Positions 39,977 to 48,261 of a DNA stretch of 64,000 nt are shown piece by piece. Both the position numbers and the translations under genes were made by a program. Position 1 is the first letter of the stretch; each line of letters opens with the position of its first letter. The notes under the pieces are model-generated. The model did no database searches and was not told where the DNA came from. It was given only the letters and a program-made list of their open reading frames with translations. Origin of the DNA: JBFHRE01 sp041591895 (lineage in GTDB: Bacteria; Actinomycetota; Acidimicrobiia; Spongiisociales; ZC4RG35); the NCBI GenBank assembly GCA_041591895.1, contig JBFHRE010000001.1, forward strand, positions 8,160 through 72,159, read 5' to 3'.

Positions 39977-39981
39977 CCCGG

Positions 39982-40425
39982 TCAGAGGTCGGAAACCGCG
40001 GTGGTTACCAGGTACAGGCCCTGGGCCTCGACCGCCGAGCGACCATCTATGACCAACTCGCCCGAGAGCCGCAACCTGCGCCCCGATCGCTCGACCACTC
40101 TCGCCTGCCCGGTGATGAACCCGCCTACCTCCACGGGCTTCCGGAACCTGAGGTCGAGCGTGCCGGTGACCGTCATGACGTCCTCCACCAGGATTCCGGC
40201 CCACACCAGGAGCTCGTCGAGAGCCGTCGCCGCGATTCCACCGTGAAGCAGCTGATGCGCCCCCCGGAAGTCATCCCGGGCCGCGAACCGAGCGGAAACC
40301 ACTCCGTCGGCGAGGTCGAGGAACTCGAGGTGCAAGCCGATCTCGTTGTCGGGTCCGCAGGCGAAACAGTGGTTCCCGTACGCGGCCCGAACCCGGTCGA
40401 CGACGGCTGCGACGTCAGGTGACAA
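39982..40425 (-). CDS. PaaI-type hotdog thioesterase
   Basis: A 147-residue hotdog-fold protein. The N-terminal NHCFACGPDNEIGLHLEF and the central LLHGGIAATALDELLVWAG (with the HGG motif and acidic residue of PaaI-like thioesterases) identify the family; the acyl-CoA substrate is unknown. The start is inferred as TTG 40425, overlapping the upstream phosphoribosyltransferase stop by 11 bases, because no ATG or GTG lies before the conserved N-terminus; the frame stays open upstream without family resemblance. Confidence 0.8.
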   Translation of the reverse strand: MSPDVAAVVDRVRAAYGNHCFACGPDNEIGLHLEFLDLADGVVSARFAARDDFRGAHQLLHGGIAATALDELLVWAGILVEDVMTVTGTLDLRFRKPVEVGGFITGQARVVERSGRRLRLSGELVIDGRSAVEAQGLYLVTTAVSDL

Positions 40426-40972
40426 TCGGTATCCCGTCGACGATGCCCGTGATGGTGGCGGCCGAGGACACCGAGACCCCGGCCTCTTCCAGCAGGCGCC
40501 TGCCATCCCCGAAGGTCTTCTCGACGCAGAACCCGGCTCCCGTGACCACGATGTCGGCCTCGCGCAGCATCTCGACCAACGCCAGCGCGGTCCGTCCGCC
40601 CCAGAGGAAATCGTCCACGATTGCCACCCGGGACAGCCCGGAGATGGCCGTGCGTGACAGCACCAACCACGGCTGATCACCTTTGGTCGGGGAGTGGATC
40701 TGGCGGTGGTGGCTGTCAGGGGTCGGCGCCGTCCGCTTCTTCGCAAATACCATCGGAACCTCGAGCGCCTCGGCGACGGCGTACGCCGGGGCGATCCCGG
40801 ACGCCTCCGAGGTCACGACTGCCTCGCAGGGTCCGAGCCTGCCGGCCAGGAACAGAGCGATATCGTCGATCAAGCCTGGTTCCACCCGGTGATTGAGGAA
40901 GCCGTCGACCAAGACGATCTCGCCCTCGACTCGGGCCCGGGTGGCGATCGCATGCTTGAGGGCCTGGCTCAT
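40415..40972 (-). CDS. xanthine/adenine-type purine phosphoribosyltransferase
   Basis: A 185-residue type I phosphoribosyltransferase closest in pattern to Xpt (xanthine). Features are VDGFLNHRVEPGLIDDI, SEASGIAPAYAVAEALEVP, VFAKKRTAPT and the PRPP loop VAIVDDFLWGGRTALAL near 120. The ending VEKTFGDGRRLLEEAGV also matches Xpt. It salvages a purine base into its nucleotide; xanthine versus adenine cannot be settled by eye. ATG 40972 with TAGGCT eight bases upstream; divergent from the endonuclease III gene. Confidence 0.85.
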   Translation of the reverse strand: MSQALKHAIATRARVEGEIVLVDGFLNHRVEPGLIDDIALFLAGRLGPCEAVVTSEASGIAPAYAVAEALEVPMVFAKKRTAPTPDSHHRQIHSPTKGDQPWLVLSRTAISGLSRVAIVDDFLWGGRTALALVEMLREADIVVTGAGFCVEKTFGDGRRLLEEAGVSVSSAATITGIVDGIPIVT

Positions 40973-41008
40973 GGCGGGCAAGCCTACCCGGGATACACTC
41001 CCGGCCTC
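40973..41008. promoter_or_regulatory. 36-bp divergent promoter region with two leaderless-type -10 elements
   Basis: On the minus strand TAGGCT (40986-40981) ends eight bases before the purine phosphoribosyltransferase ATG. On the plus strand TACACT (40994-40999) ends nine bases before the nth ATG. The two start codons are only 36 bases apart, and CCGGG / CCCGG surrounds the plus-strand -10. The -35 region of each promoter would lie inside the other's gene. Confidence 0.45.
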
Positions 41009-41680
41009 ATGGCGATCGCCCGCTCGGACGGATCCATCCCCACAGCTGCCGAACGTGGCCGCGCCCGTTCGATCTGGAACCGTCTGGTGCGCCGGTACCC
41101 GGAAATCTCGACCGCTCTGGACTACCGCGACCCCTGGCAGTTGCTCGTGTCCACGGTGTTGTCCGCTCAGACGACCGACGACACCGTCAACCGGGTGACG
41201 CCGGTGCTGTTCGGCCGCTACCCACGACCCGAGGACCTCGCCGGGGCCGACCTCGCCGAGGTCGAGGAGATCGTGTTCTCGACCGGCTTCTACCGGCAGA
41301 AGTCGTCCGCGATCGTGGAACTGGCTGCCGATCTCGTGGACCGGTTCGCCGGGGTGGTGCCCCGGACCCTCGACGAACTGGTGACGTTGAAAGGCGTGGG
41401 ACGGAAGACGGCTTCGGTCGTCTTGGCCGAGGCGTGGGGAACTCCGGCCATCGCCGTCGATACCCACGTTCGCCGGGTGACCAATCGACTCGAACTCGTG
41501 AGGAGTCAGGATCCGGTCAAGATAGAACAGGACCTGAAAGCCGTTTTCCCGCGCCGCAACTGGGCTGGGGTCTCGATGAGATTCATCCAGTTCGGTCGGG
41601 ACGTCTGCGACGCTCGCCGGCCGTTGTGCTCCGAGTGCGAGATGCGCCCTCTGTGCCCATGGCCGGACAAGCCGCTGTGA
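41009..41680 (+). CDS. nth: endonuclease III (base excision repair)
   Basis: Nth, 223 residues, a DNA glycosylase/AP lyase for oxidised pyrimidines. The helix-hairpin-helix LKGVGRKTASVVL holds the catalytic lysine (in GRKTA), AVDTHVRRV holds the catalytic aspartate, and the C-terminal iron-sulfur cluster spacing C-x6-C-x2-C-x5-C is intact (CDARRPLCSECEMRPLC). ATG 41009 has no ribosome binding site and fits leaderless initiation. The MATE gene begins at its stop codon. Confidence 0.94.
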   Translation: MAIARSDGSIPTAAERGRARSIWNRLVRRYPEISTALDYRDPWQLLVSTVLSAQTTDDTVNRVTPVLFGRYPRPEDLAGADLAEVEEIVFSTGFYRQKSSAIVELAADLVDRFAGVVPRTLDELVTLKGVGRKTASVVLAEAWGTPAIAVDTHVRRVTNRLELVRSQDPVKIEQDLKAVFPRRNWAGVSMRFIQFGRDVCDARRPLCSECEMRPLCPWPDKPL

Positions 41681-42978
41681 CGGTGCAGTCGGTATCGAAC
41701 CGTCGGGTGCTGGCGGTGGCGGTGCCGGCGCTGGCCACACTCGCTGCCGACCCGGTGCTTTCCCTGGTGGACACCGCGTTCGTCGGGCGCCTGGGGACGG
41801 TGGAACTGGCTGCCCTTGGCGTGGACTCGGCGATCTTCGGCTTCGCCTTCGCAGTCTTCAATTTCCTTGCCTATGCAACCACCCCGATGGTTGCCCGGGC
41901 TCGCGGCGCCGGAGACATCGCCGGGTCCGGAAGGGTCGTCCGCAGGGCCCTGACCCTTGCGACCCTTCTGGGTGTCGCGTTCACCGTCGTCCTGCTCGTC
42001 GGCTCCACCTGGTTCGTGACCGCGATGCAGGCGCCCGACGAGGTCGTCGGACCGGCGCTGTCGTATCTGATGATTCGTTCCTTCGCCCTGCCTGCGGTGC
42101 TGTTGATCACCGCCGCCAACGGGGCGTTTCGGGGGTTCGAGGACACTCGTACGCCGTTCTACGTCACCCTGGTCATCAACGCCGTCAACCTGATCCTCGA
42201 CCCGGTTCTCATTTTCGTGGCCGGGTTCGGAATCGAGGGGGCGGCAGCCGCAACCCTGATCGCCCAGTGGGTTGGAGCGGCGATCTTCCTCGTGCTGCTC
42301 CACCGTCGGGGAGTCGCCGAGCGCTGGCCGCGGGAACGGGTGACACTGTCGGAGTTGGCTCCATTCATGCGGACCGGGTCGGTTCTCATCGTCCGCACCC
42401 TGCTACTTGTACTGTCCCTCACGGCTGCGACTGCGGTCGCCGCCAGGATCGGGACCGTCGAGGTGGCGGCTCATCAGATCGTGAGCCAGGTCTGGTTCCT
42501 GCTGGCGATGATCGTCGACGCCCTGGCCATTGCAGCCCAGACCCTCATCGCCGGGTTGTTGGGGGCGGGGAACGAAGCGGAAGCAAAGCGTCTGGCCGGC
42601 CGGCTGCTCAGGTGGGGCTGGTGGGCGGGCGGCGCGCTCGCGGCGGCGATGTTCCTGGTGGGACCGGTGCTCGGTGGATGGTTCTCAGACGACGTCGCAG
42701 TGATTGCGGCCGTCGCCGGAGTGGTCCCGATCATGGCTCTTATGCAGCCTCCGGCCGCGGCTCTGTTCGTCCTGGATGGGATCTTCTTGGCCACGCTGTC
42801 GGTGCGCCTCCTGGCGAGATCGACATTCGCAGGATTTGTGTGCGTGGTGTTCACGCTCGGGGCGACACTCGGATTCGGTTGGGGGTTGTCCGGGGTGTGG
42901 TGGGCGATGACCGCGATGGTCCTGGGGCGACTCGCGGTGCTGGGCCGGGCTCACGTCCGAGCCCCCCTCAGTAACTGA
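41677..42978 (+). CDS. MATE-family efflux transporter
   Basis: A 433-residue MATE transporter with 12 membrane helices in two homologous halves (ALATLAADPVLSLVDTAFVG opens the first). It probably exports cationic compounds using a proton or sodium gradient; the substrate is unknown. The start may be GTG 41677, overlapping the nth stop by four bases, or ATG 41659. Its 3' end overlaps the convergent MFS gene by 28 bases, so both C-termini are encoded on opposite strands of the same DNA. Confidence 0.9.
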   Translation: MTVQSVSNRRVLAVAVPALATLAADPVLSLVDTAFVGRLGTVELAALGVDSAIFGFAFAVFNFLAYATTPMVARARGAGDIAGSGRVVRRALTLATLLGVAFTVVLLVGSTWFVTAMQAPDEVVGPALSYLMIRSFALPAVLLITAANGAFRGFEDTRTPFYVTLVINAVNLILDPVLIFVAGFGIEGAAAATLIAQWVGAAIFLVLLHRRGVAERWPRERVTLSELAPFMRTGSVLIVRTLLLVLSLTAATAVAARIGTVEVAAHQIVSQVWFLLAMIVDALAIAAQTLIAGLLGAGNEAEAKRLAGRLLRWGWWAGGALAAAMFLVGPVLGGWFSDDVAVIAAVAGVVPIMALMQPPAAALFVLDGIFLATLSVRLLARSTFAGFVCVVFTLGATLGFGWGLSGVWWAMTAMVLGRLAVLGRAHVRAPLSN

Positions 42979-44225
42979 CCGCGGGTTTCGGGCAGCAGCA
43001 GGGTCAGGCCGATGGCGACGGCACTCGGAATCGCCATCACCCGCACGGTGTTCGCGAGTCCGAACTCGGCGATCGTGAGTCGTCCCGCACCCAGAGCGAG
43101 CGCCGAGCCGATGGTCGCCAGGTAGCCGCCCATTGCGCCGGCGGTGGTTCGGTTTTCGGTTGGGAACAACTCCGTCCGGTGAGCTGCGGCCGCCGGCAAG
43201 TAGGCGAAACTCCCGAAGGCGCCAATCACGATCGCGAACCACACCGACAGCAGGTTTTCGGTCGAGAACAGCCACATGGCACCAAAGGCCGCAGCAGCGA
43301 TCGACACCACAGTCATCGGTCGCCGTCCCCACGTGTCGGCCAGGCGTCCGCCGATCCAGAATCCAAGACCGCCAATGGTGCCTGCCGAGAGGGCGAGAGT
43401 TGCGGCCACGCCGGTGCTGAGTCCGAGTCCGTTGATGAGCCGCTCGTTGGTGAATGCGAGTGAGACCGCCGGGAGGGCGGCCGCAGCCAATCCCGCTACC
43501 CCTGAAATCCAGAACACTGGGGCTTCGCGACCGGTCAGGAGGGGGCGGAGTGGCACCCGATTCGCCTTGTCCGGCTCAACGAGTGGTGACTCGCCGACAC
43601 GGCGGAACCAGGGCAGCGCCAGGAATCCCAGGGTCGTCACCAGGAAGGGAATACGCCACGCCTCAGGGCCGCGTCCGGCGACCAGCAGCATCAGTTGTCC
43701 GCCGCCTGCTCCGAGGGAGGCTGCGGCGGCATAGGTTCCGATTCCGAATGCCCTGCAGTCGGCAGGGAGGCTCTCGGCGATCAGCACCACCCCGAGGGTG
43801 CCGACTGCGGCGGTTGCGAGGCGAGCGATCGACTGCAATGTCGTGAAGGCCTCGGCTGTCGACACCAGGCCCGTGGCACCGGTCGAGGCCACCAGGATGG
43901 CCACAGCCACGAGATAGGGCCGGCGCCGTCCCGAGCGGTCGCTCCACCACGACAGGGCGATCGCACCGAGGGAGGCAAACCTGGTGATCGAGAGCACGAG
44001 GCTCATGTCGGCCTCGGTCAGCCCGAGCGCCAACCTCGTGAACGGGACCAACGCCGAGAGGTGGGCCTGGGCAAATCCCTGGACGACGGCCACCGACGCG
44101 GTCAACCAGAGCAAGCGTCGATGCTCGGGGGCTAACCGGTGAACCGGAAACAGGGCCTGGAAGATGCTGCGCAACGGGCGGTCAGCGTAGGGCGGAGCGA
44201 TGACGATTCGAGAAACTCCGTGCAC
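42951..44225 (-). CDS. MFS transporter
   Basis: A 424-residue major facilitator protein with 12 helices. The loop 2-3 motif WWSDRSGRRRPYL and the second-half equivalent GGRLADTWGRRPM are clear, and the ending LLLPETRGQ recalls the metabolite/proton symporter branch. Substrate unknown. The start is GTG 44225 (a preceding CATGTT five bases upstream might be its -10). It converges on the MATE gene with a 28-base coding overlap. Confidence 0.88.
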   Translation of the reverse strand: MHGVSRIVIAPPYADRPLRSIFQALFPVHRLAPEHRRLLWLTASVAVVQGFAQAHLSALVPFTRLALGLTEADMSLVLSITRFASLGAIALSWWSDRSGRRRPYLVAVAILVASTGATGLVSTAEAFTTLQSIARLATAAVGTLGVVLIAESLPADCRAFGIGTYAAAASLGAGGGQLMLLVAGRGPEAWRIPFLVTTLGFLALPWFRRVGESPLVEPDKANRVPLRPLLTGREAPVFWISGVAGLAAAALPAVSLAFTNERLINGLGLSTGVAATLALSAGTIGGLGFWIGGRLADTWGRRPMTVVSIAAAAFGAMWLFSTENLLSVWFAIVIGAFGSFAYLPAAAAHRTELFPTENRTTAGAMGGYLATIGSALALGAGRLTIAEFGLANTVRVMAIPSAVAIGLTLLLPETRGQLLRGART

Positions 44226-44263
44226 ATGGGAACATGGTTCGCGGACGACCCGTTGAGGAAGGC

Positions 44264-45037
44264 ATGGAATTCACCCAACTCGGGATAGGGCTCCAGCTCG
44301 CGATCGCATTCGGTGGAGGCCTTCTGGCCTTCCTCTCGCCGTGCGTTCTGCCACTCCTGCCCGGCTACCTCGGTCTGATGTCGGGCTATTCGGTGGCCGA
44401 CCTCCAGGCCGGCGATGCATCCCGCGGCCGGATGCTCCGAACCACCGTTCTCTTCGTGCTCGGTTTCACGGTCGTCTTTGTCGCCAGTGGTGCATTGGCT
44501 ACGGGAATCAGCGAGTTGCTCCTCACGAATCAGAGCACCATCAACCGGGTGGCGGGCGCGCTCGTGATCGTGTTCGGGATCGTCATGATCGGGATGTCGT
44601 TCACCAACCGCGGCATCTTTGGCTTCCTGTCCAGAGAGCGGCGGATCGACGTGCGCCCTTCCCGCTTGGGGAACTGGGCGCCGCCGGTGATGGGAGTCGC
44701 GTTCGGTTTCGGATGGTCGCCGTGCATCGGGACGATCCTCACCGGGGTACTGGCCGTAGCCGCCACCCAGGAGACCGTCGCCCTCGGGATGCTGTTGCTG
44801 TTCTTCTTCTCGATGGGGATGGGCGTGCCGTTCGTCCTCGCCGGCCTCGGTGTGTCGAAGGCCCTCCGAAGCGTCAAAGCGATGGGGCGCTGGCTGAAGC
44901 CGATCAACGTCACGGGAGGGGTGCTGATGACGGCGTTCGGTGTGCTGCTGGTCACCAACAATGTGTTCCAGCTCTCGTCGTTCTTCCAGCGGATCTTCTC
45001 CGCCATCCCGATCCTGGAGCGGCTGGCCGCGATCTGA
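44264..45037 (+). CDS. ccdA: CcdA-type thiol-disulfide transport protein
   Basis: A 257-residue member of the CcdA/DsbD transmembrane family that passes electrons from cytoplasmic thioredoxin to the outside, often for cytochrome c maturation. Six or more helices are visible. The two redox cysteines are in AFLSPCVLPLLPGYLG and FGWSPCIGTILTG. The ATG 44264 has GAGGAAGG just upstream. No ccsB/resB or thioredoxin-like gene is adjacent in the window, so the specific acceptor is unknown. Confidence 0.9.
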   Translation: MEFTQLGIGLQLAIAFGGGLLAFLSPCVLPLLPGYLGLMSGYSVADLQAGDASRGRMLRTTVLFVLGFTVVFVASGALATGISELLLTNQSTINRVAGALVIVFGIVMIGMSFTNRGIFGFLSRERRIDVRPSRLGNWAPPVMGVAFGFGWSPCIGTILTGVLAVAATQETVALGMLLLFFFSMGMGVPFVLAGLGVSKALRSVKAMGRWLKPINVTGGVLMTAFGVLLVTNNVFQLSSFFQRIFSAIPILERLAAI

Positions 45038-45058
45038 TCGAGGGTGTAATTCAGATCA

Positions 45059-45862
45059 CTAACGGTGGGCGTCTGTTCCGATGACTTTGAAGCGGTAGGT
45101 CTGTACCCCTGATCCAAGTAGTCCTCTTCCGTCGGGGGCCGGGAACACAGCTTCGAGTCCGAGGTTCGCCTGAAAAGCGATCTGCGTCACGTCTTCGACG
45201 GAAGCCGACTCGTAGGGGTAACCACCGAGCCAATCATCGATGTCGCGGCGCCAGCTCATACCGCGCTGGCGTGAATACGTTCGAACGTAGATCACGGGGT
45301 TGCGACCTTGGACTGCCAGGGATGCAAGGACGGCGGTTCCGTATGCAATCCGTGACAGGAGCTTGAGGAAGCTTGGTGCTCTGACGTACCAGCGCTTCAC
45401 CTTTGTCCAAAAGCGACAAGATGGGTACTTCTTGTAGATACCGATCACAACCACTCCGTCTGTTGCAACCCAACGGGGAGTGCGCGTTATAGCGCTGCTC
45501 ATGTTTCCGGTGTGGTGGAGGACCCCCCAGGAGTAAACAAAGTCGTGGGTATCGAAATCGTCTTGCAGAACGTCCGCTCGGAAGACGTGCCAGTCGGCTT
45601 CAGGGTGGTACTGCCGCAACATCGAGCGTGTTACGTCAACTGCCACGGGATCGAAGTCGACGGCTGTGACCTTCGTGACTCCGAGGTCCAGCGCCGCAAC
45701 CGACATTATTCCTGAACCGCATCCAATATCGAGGAATGAACCACCTGCTACGTCCCCAACATGTTTTCTTAGGCTCTCGCGGGCCTGTTCGAGCGCCGCC
45801 TCTGGCATGTCGGCCATATAGCGAGCCCAGTTCTTCCCGAAGTCGTACCGACGATCGGTCAC
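45059..45862 (-). CDS. class I SAM-dependent methyltransferase (low-GC island)
   Basis: A 267-residue methyltransferase with motif I FLDIGCGSGIMSVAA near 43, VDFDPVAVDVT near 68 and YSWGVLHHTG near 110. The C-terminal third (about 150-260) is specific to this protein and unassigned; substrate unknown. The gene is clearly poorer in G+C than its neighbours (31 of 60 in 45421-45480, against 42 of 60 in 46021-46080) and uses more AT-ending codons, which suggests recent horizontal transfer. GTG start at 45862. It lies alone between ccdA and the divergent trpE. Confidence 0.85.
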   Translation of the reverse strand: MTDRRYDFGKNWARYMADMPEAALEQARESLRKHVGDVAGGSFLDIGCGSGIMSVAALDLGVTKVTAVDFDPVAVDVTRSMLRQYHPEADWHVFRADVLQDDFDTHDFVYSWGVLHHTGNMSSAITRTPRWVATDGVVVIGIYKKYPSCRFWTKVKRWYVRAPSFLKLLSRIAYGTAVLASLAVQGRNPVIYVRTYSRQRGMSWRRDIDDWLGGYPYESASVEDVTQIAFQANLGLEAVFPAPDGRGLLGSGVQTYRFKVIGTDAHR

Positions 45863-45893
45863 GGCACGGTGGATCGTACTCGCAGCACCCGTA

Positions 45894-45899
45894 TAGCCT
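45894..45899 (+). promoter_or_regulatory. candidate -10 element of the trp operon
   Basis: TAGCCT (inside TATAGCCT) ends seven bases before the trpE GTG at 45907. A leaderless trpE mRNA leaves no room for a classical leader-peptide attenuator, so control would act at transcription initiation or on enzyme activity. Confidence 0.45.
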
Positions 45900-45906
45900 G
45901 CCGGCT

Positions 45907-47376
45907 GTGAACGTCATCCCGACACTCGAGGAATTCCTGGCCCTGTCCGGGCGCCATTCTGTGGTGCCACTCGTTGTGGAGCTCATGGCCGACCGCGACA
46001 CCCCGGTCTCGGTGTTCGACAAGCTCGTCGGTGACCGACCCGGCTTCCTCCTGGAATCGGTGGAGGGCGGGGAGCGGTGGGGGCGGTGGTCGTTCGTCGG
46101 ATGGGATCCGGTCTTCACGCTTCGAAGCCACGACGGCGTCTGCCAGGTGGACGACGACTCCACCGAGCTACCCGCCGGCGACCCGCTGGCGGTTCTCGAA
46201 GCCTTGATCGGTCGCTTTTCCACCCCCGACCTGCCGGGATTGCCGCCGCTTCACTCCGGCGCTGTCGGCTATCTCGGATACGACTGCGTTCGGTTCATAG
46301 AACATCTTCCCGACAAGCCGGCCGATGACCGAGGCCTTCCCGACATGGTGTGGCAGTTCGTCGGCGCTCTGGCGGCGGTCGACCGGGTACGTCAGACCAT
46401 CGTGATGGTCCGCAACGTGTTCGTGGGCAGCGATCCGACTTCCGAGTACGAGGCGGCGGTCGCGGCTCTGAAGCGGGACATCGGACGTCTCGGCGAATCA
46501 GATCCGTATGAGATCAAACAAGTGGTCGAGGATGCCGCGAGACCCGACTTCAGCTCCACTTTCGAACGGCCGGCCTTCGAGGATGCGGTCCGTGCGATCA
46601 AGCGGTCGATCGTCGAGGGTGAGGCGTTCCAGGTCGTGATCTCGCAACGCCTCGCTACCGAGTTCGCGGGCGACCCGTTCTCGGTCTACCGGGCGCTGAG
46701 GCTGATCAACCCATCGCCATTCTTGTTCTTCGTGCGGGACCGCGAAGTCACCGTGCTCGGCTCCTCACCCGAACTGATGACCCGGGTGCGTGACGGGATG
46801 GCGTATTCCCGCCCCATCGCCGGTACCCGCCCGAGAGGCAAGACGGAAGACGAAGATCGACGTCTCGAGGAAGAGCTGTTGGCCGACCCCAAAGAACGGG
46901 CCGAGCACACCATGCTGATCGACCTCGCTCGCAACGACCTCGGGCGCGTCTGCGAGTTCGGCTCGGTGCACGTCGACGACCTGATGGTGATCGAGCGCTA
47001 CAGCCATGTGCTGCACATCGTTTCCGGGGTGTCCGGGAAGGTGCGACCCGGGGTCGGTCCGGTGGATGTGATTCGGGCCACGTTCCCGCACGGGACCGTC
47101 TCCGGGGCGCCGAAGGTACGCGCCATCCAGTTGATCGACGAGATCGAACCGGTGGCGCGCGGCCCGTACGCAGGTGCCGCCGGCTATCTCGACTTCAGCG
47201 GCAATGTCGACACCTGCATCTGTTTGCGAACGGTGGTGATCGCCGACGGAACGGCCTGGGTGCAGGCCGGGGCCGGGATCGTGGCCGACTCCGATCCCGG
47301 CGCGGAGTTCGACGAGACGATGCACAAAGCGGCAGCAGTCCTCGACGCCCTTGCTCGGGCGGAGACCCTCACATGA
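45907..47376 (+). CDS. trpE: anthranilate synthase component I TrpE
   Basis: TrpE, 489 residues, makes anthranilate from chorismate with ammonia supplied by TrpG. The C-terminal chorismate-binding domain has PIAGTRPRGKTEDEDRRLE, LIDLARNDLGRVC, FPHGTVSGAPKVRA and YAGAAGYLDFSGNVDTCI. The N-terminus (residues 1-60, including VFDKLVGDRPGFLLESVEGG) carries the regulatory region; the tryptophan-binding LLES motif is present. No TrpG is fused or adjacent. GTG start with a leaderless-type -10. It begins an operon with ygfZ, trpC, trpF, trpB and trpA. Confidence 0.95.
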   Translation: MNVIPTLEEFLALSGRHSVVPLVVELMADRDTPVSVFDKLVGDRPGFLLESVEGGERWGRWSFVGWDPVFTLRSHDGVCQVDDDSTELPAGDPLAVLEALIGRFSTPDLPGLPPLHSGAVGYLGYDCVRFIEHLPDKPADDRGLPDMVWQFVGALAAVDRVRQTIVMVRNVFVGSDPTSEYEAAVAALKRDIGRLGESDPYEIKQVVEDAARPDFSSTFERPAFEDAVRAIKRSIVEGEAFQVVISQRLATEFAGDPFSVYRALRLINPSPFLFFVRDREVTVLGSSPELMTRVRDGMAYSRPIAGTRPRGKTEDEDRRLEEELLADPKERAEHTMLIDLARNDLGRVCEFGSVHVDDLMVIERYSHVLHIVSGVSGKVRPGVGPVDVIRATFPHGTVSGAPKVRAIQLIDEIEPVARGPYAGAAGYLDFSGNVDTCICLRTVVIADGTAWVQAGAGIVADSDPGAEFDETMHKAAAVLDALARAETLT

Positions 47377-48224
47377 GCCGGCGCTTCTTCGATGACACCC
47401 GTGATGCCGTGTGGGTGACCGGAACCGACGCGGTGTCGTTCCTCCATGGACTGCTGAGTCAGGACCTCGAGGGGATGAGCGACGGTGAGGTGCGGCGATC
47501 GTTCCTTCTCGGCCCGCAGGGGAAACTCCGCGCCCTCCTCTGGGTGGCGAGGCTGGCCGCCGATCGGATCCTCCTGGTGTCCGATCGCGGCTCGGGCGAG
47601 ACCGTGGCCTCCGACCTACTCAACTACCGGATCCGGGTCAAGGTGGAGGTGGTCCAGACGGACGAAACCACCTGGGAGGCTTGGGGAGCCGGAGTCGCTG
47701 CGGACTCGGGTCTGAATCCCGGGAACGCGGTCGAGCGGGGCCCAGGTGTCGTGCTCGCTCCATTGGAACTGGACGTGGTGATCGGTGTCGGTGCCGCGAT
47801 TCCGGCCGATTGGGAGCGCGGCGATTTCGATGAGCTGACGGCGGCACGAATCGGCTTTGGGGAACCGGCCTACGGGATCGACGTGGACGAGAACACGATC
47901 CCGCAGGAGACCGGGTTGGTGACCGAGGCGGTGTCGTTCGAGAAGGGCTGCTATCTCGGGCAGGAACTGGTGGCCAGGATCGACAGCCGCGGTCATGTCA
48001 ACCGTCATCTCCGCCGGTTGCGGTTGGAACAACCGGGCCTGGATCTGGCCGGTGGCGAGATCGTGGCAGACGAAAAGGTGGTCGGCTCGCTCACGTCGGT
48101 CGCTTCCTCTGCCGGCGGTGCGATGGGTTTGGGGATGGTTAGACGAGAGATCGAGCCTGGTTCGAGGGTGGTGGTCCGGACAAACGATGTCGAGGTCGTC
48201 GCCGAGGTCCTGGAGCGAGTGTGA
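47373..48224 (+). CDS. ygfZ: YgfZ/GcvT-like folate-binding protein
   Basis: A 283-residue protein of the YgfZ family, which uses folate to help maintain or repair iron-sulfur enzymes. The signature KGCYLGQELVARIDSRG (YgfZ motif KGCYxGQE) is near residue 193. The start overlaps the trpE stop by four bases, placing it firmly inside the trp operon; trpC follows after about 37 bases. I know of no direct link to tryptophan synthesis, so the location is probably accidental or reflects shared regulation. Confidence 0.9.
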   Translation: MSRRFFDDTRDAVWVTGTDAVSFLHGLLSQDLEGMSDGEVRRSFLLGPQGKLRALLWVARLAADRILLVSDRGSGETVASDLLNYRIRVKVEVVQTDETTWEAWGAGVAADSGLNPGNAVERGPGVVLAPLELDVVIGVGAAIPADWERGDFDELTAARIGFGEPAYGIDVDENTIPQETGLVTEAVSFEKGCYLGQELVARIDSRGHVNRHLRRLRLEQPGLDLAGGEIVADEKVVGSLTSVASSAGGAMGLGMVRREIEPGSRVVVRTNDVEVVAEVLERV

Positions 48225-48261
48225 TCGACCCGTGCGCCGATGTTCGGCGGTCCCCGTGACG

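Noticed and set aside
45863..45906. trp leader-peptide attenuator or T-box upstream of trpE
   Set aside because: The gap to the divergent gene is too short, there is no Trp-rich leader frame or terminator hairpin, and the -10 lies next to the start codon.
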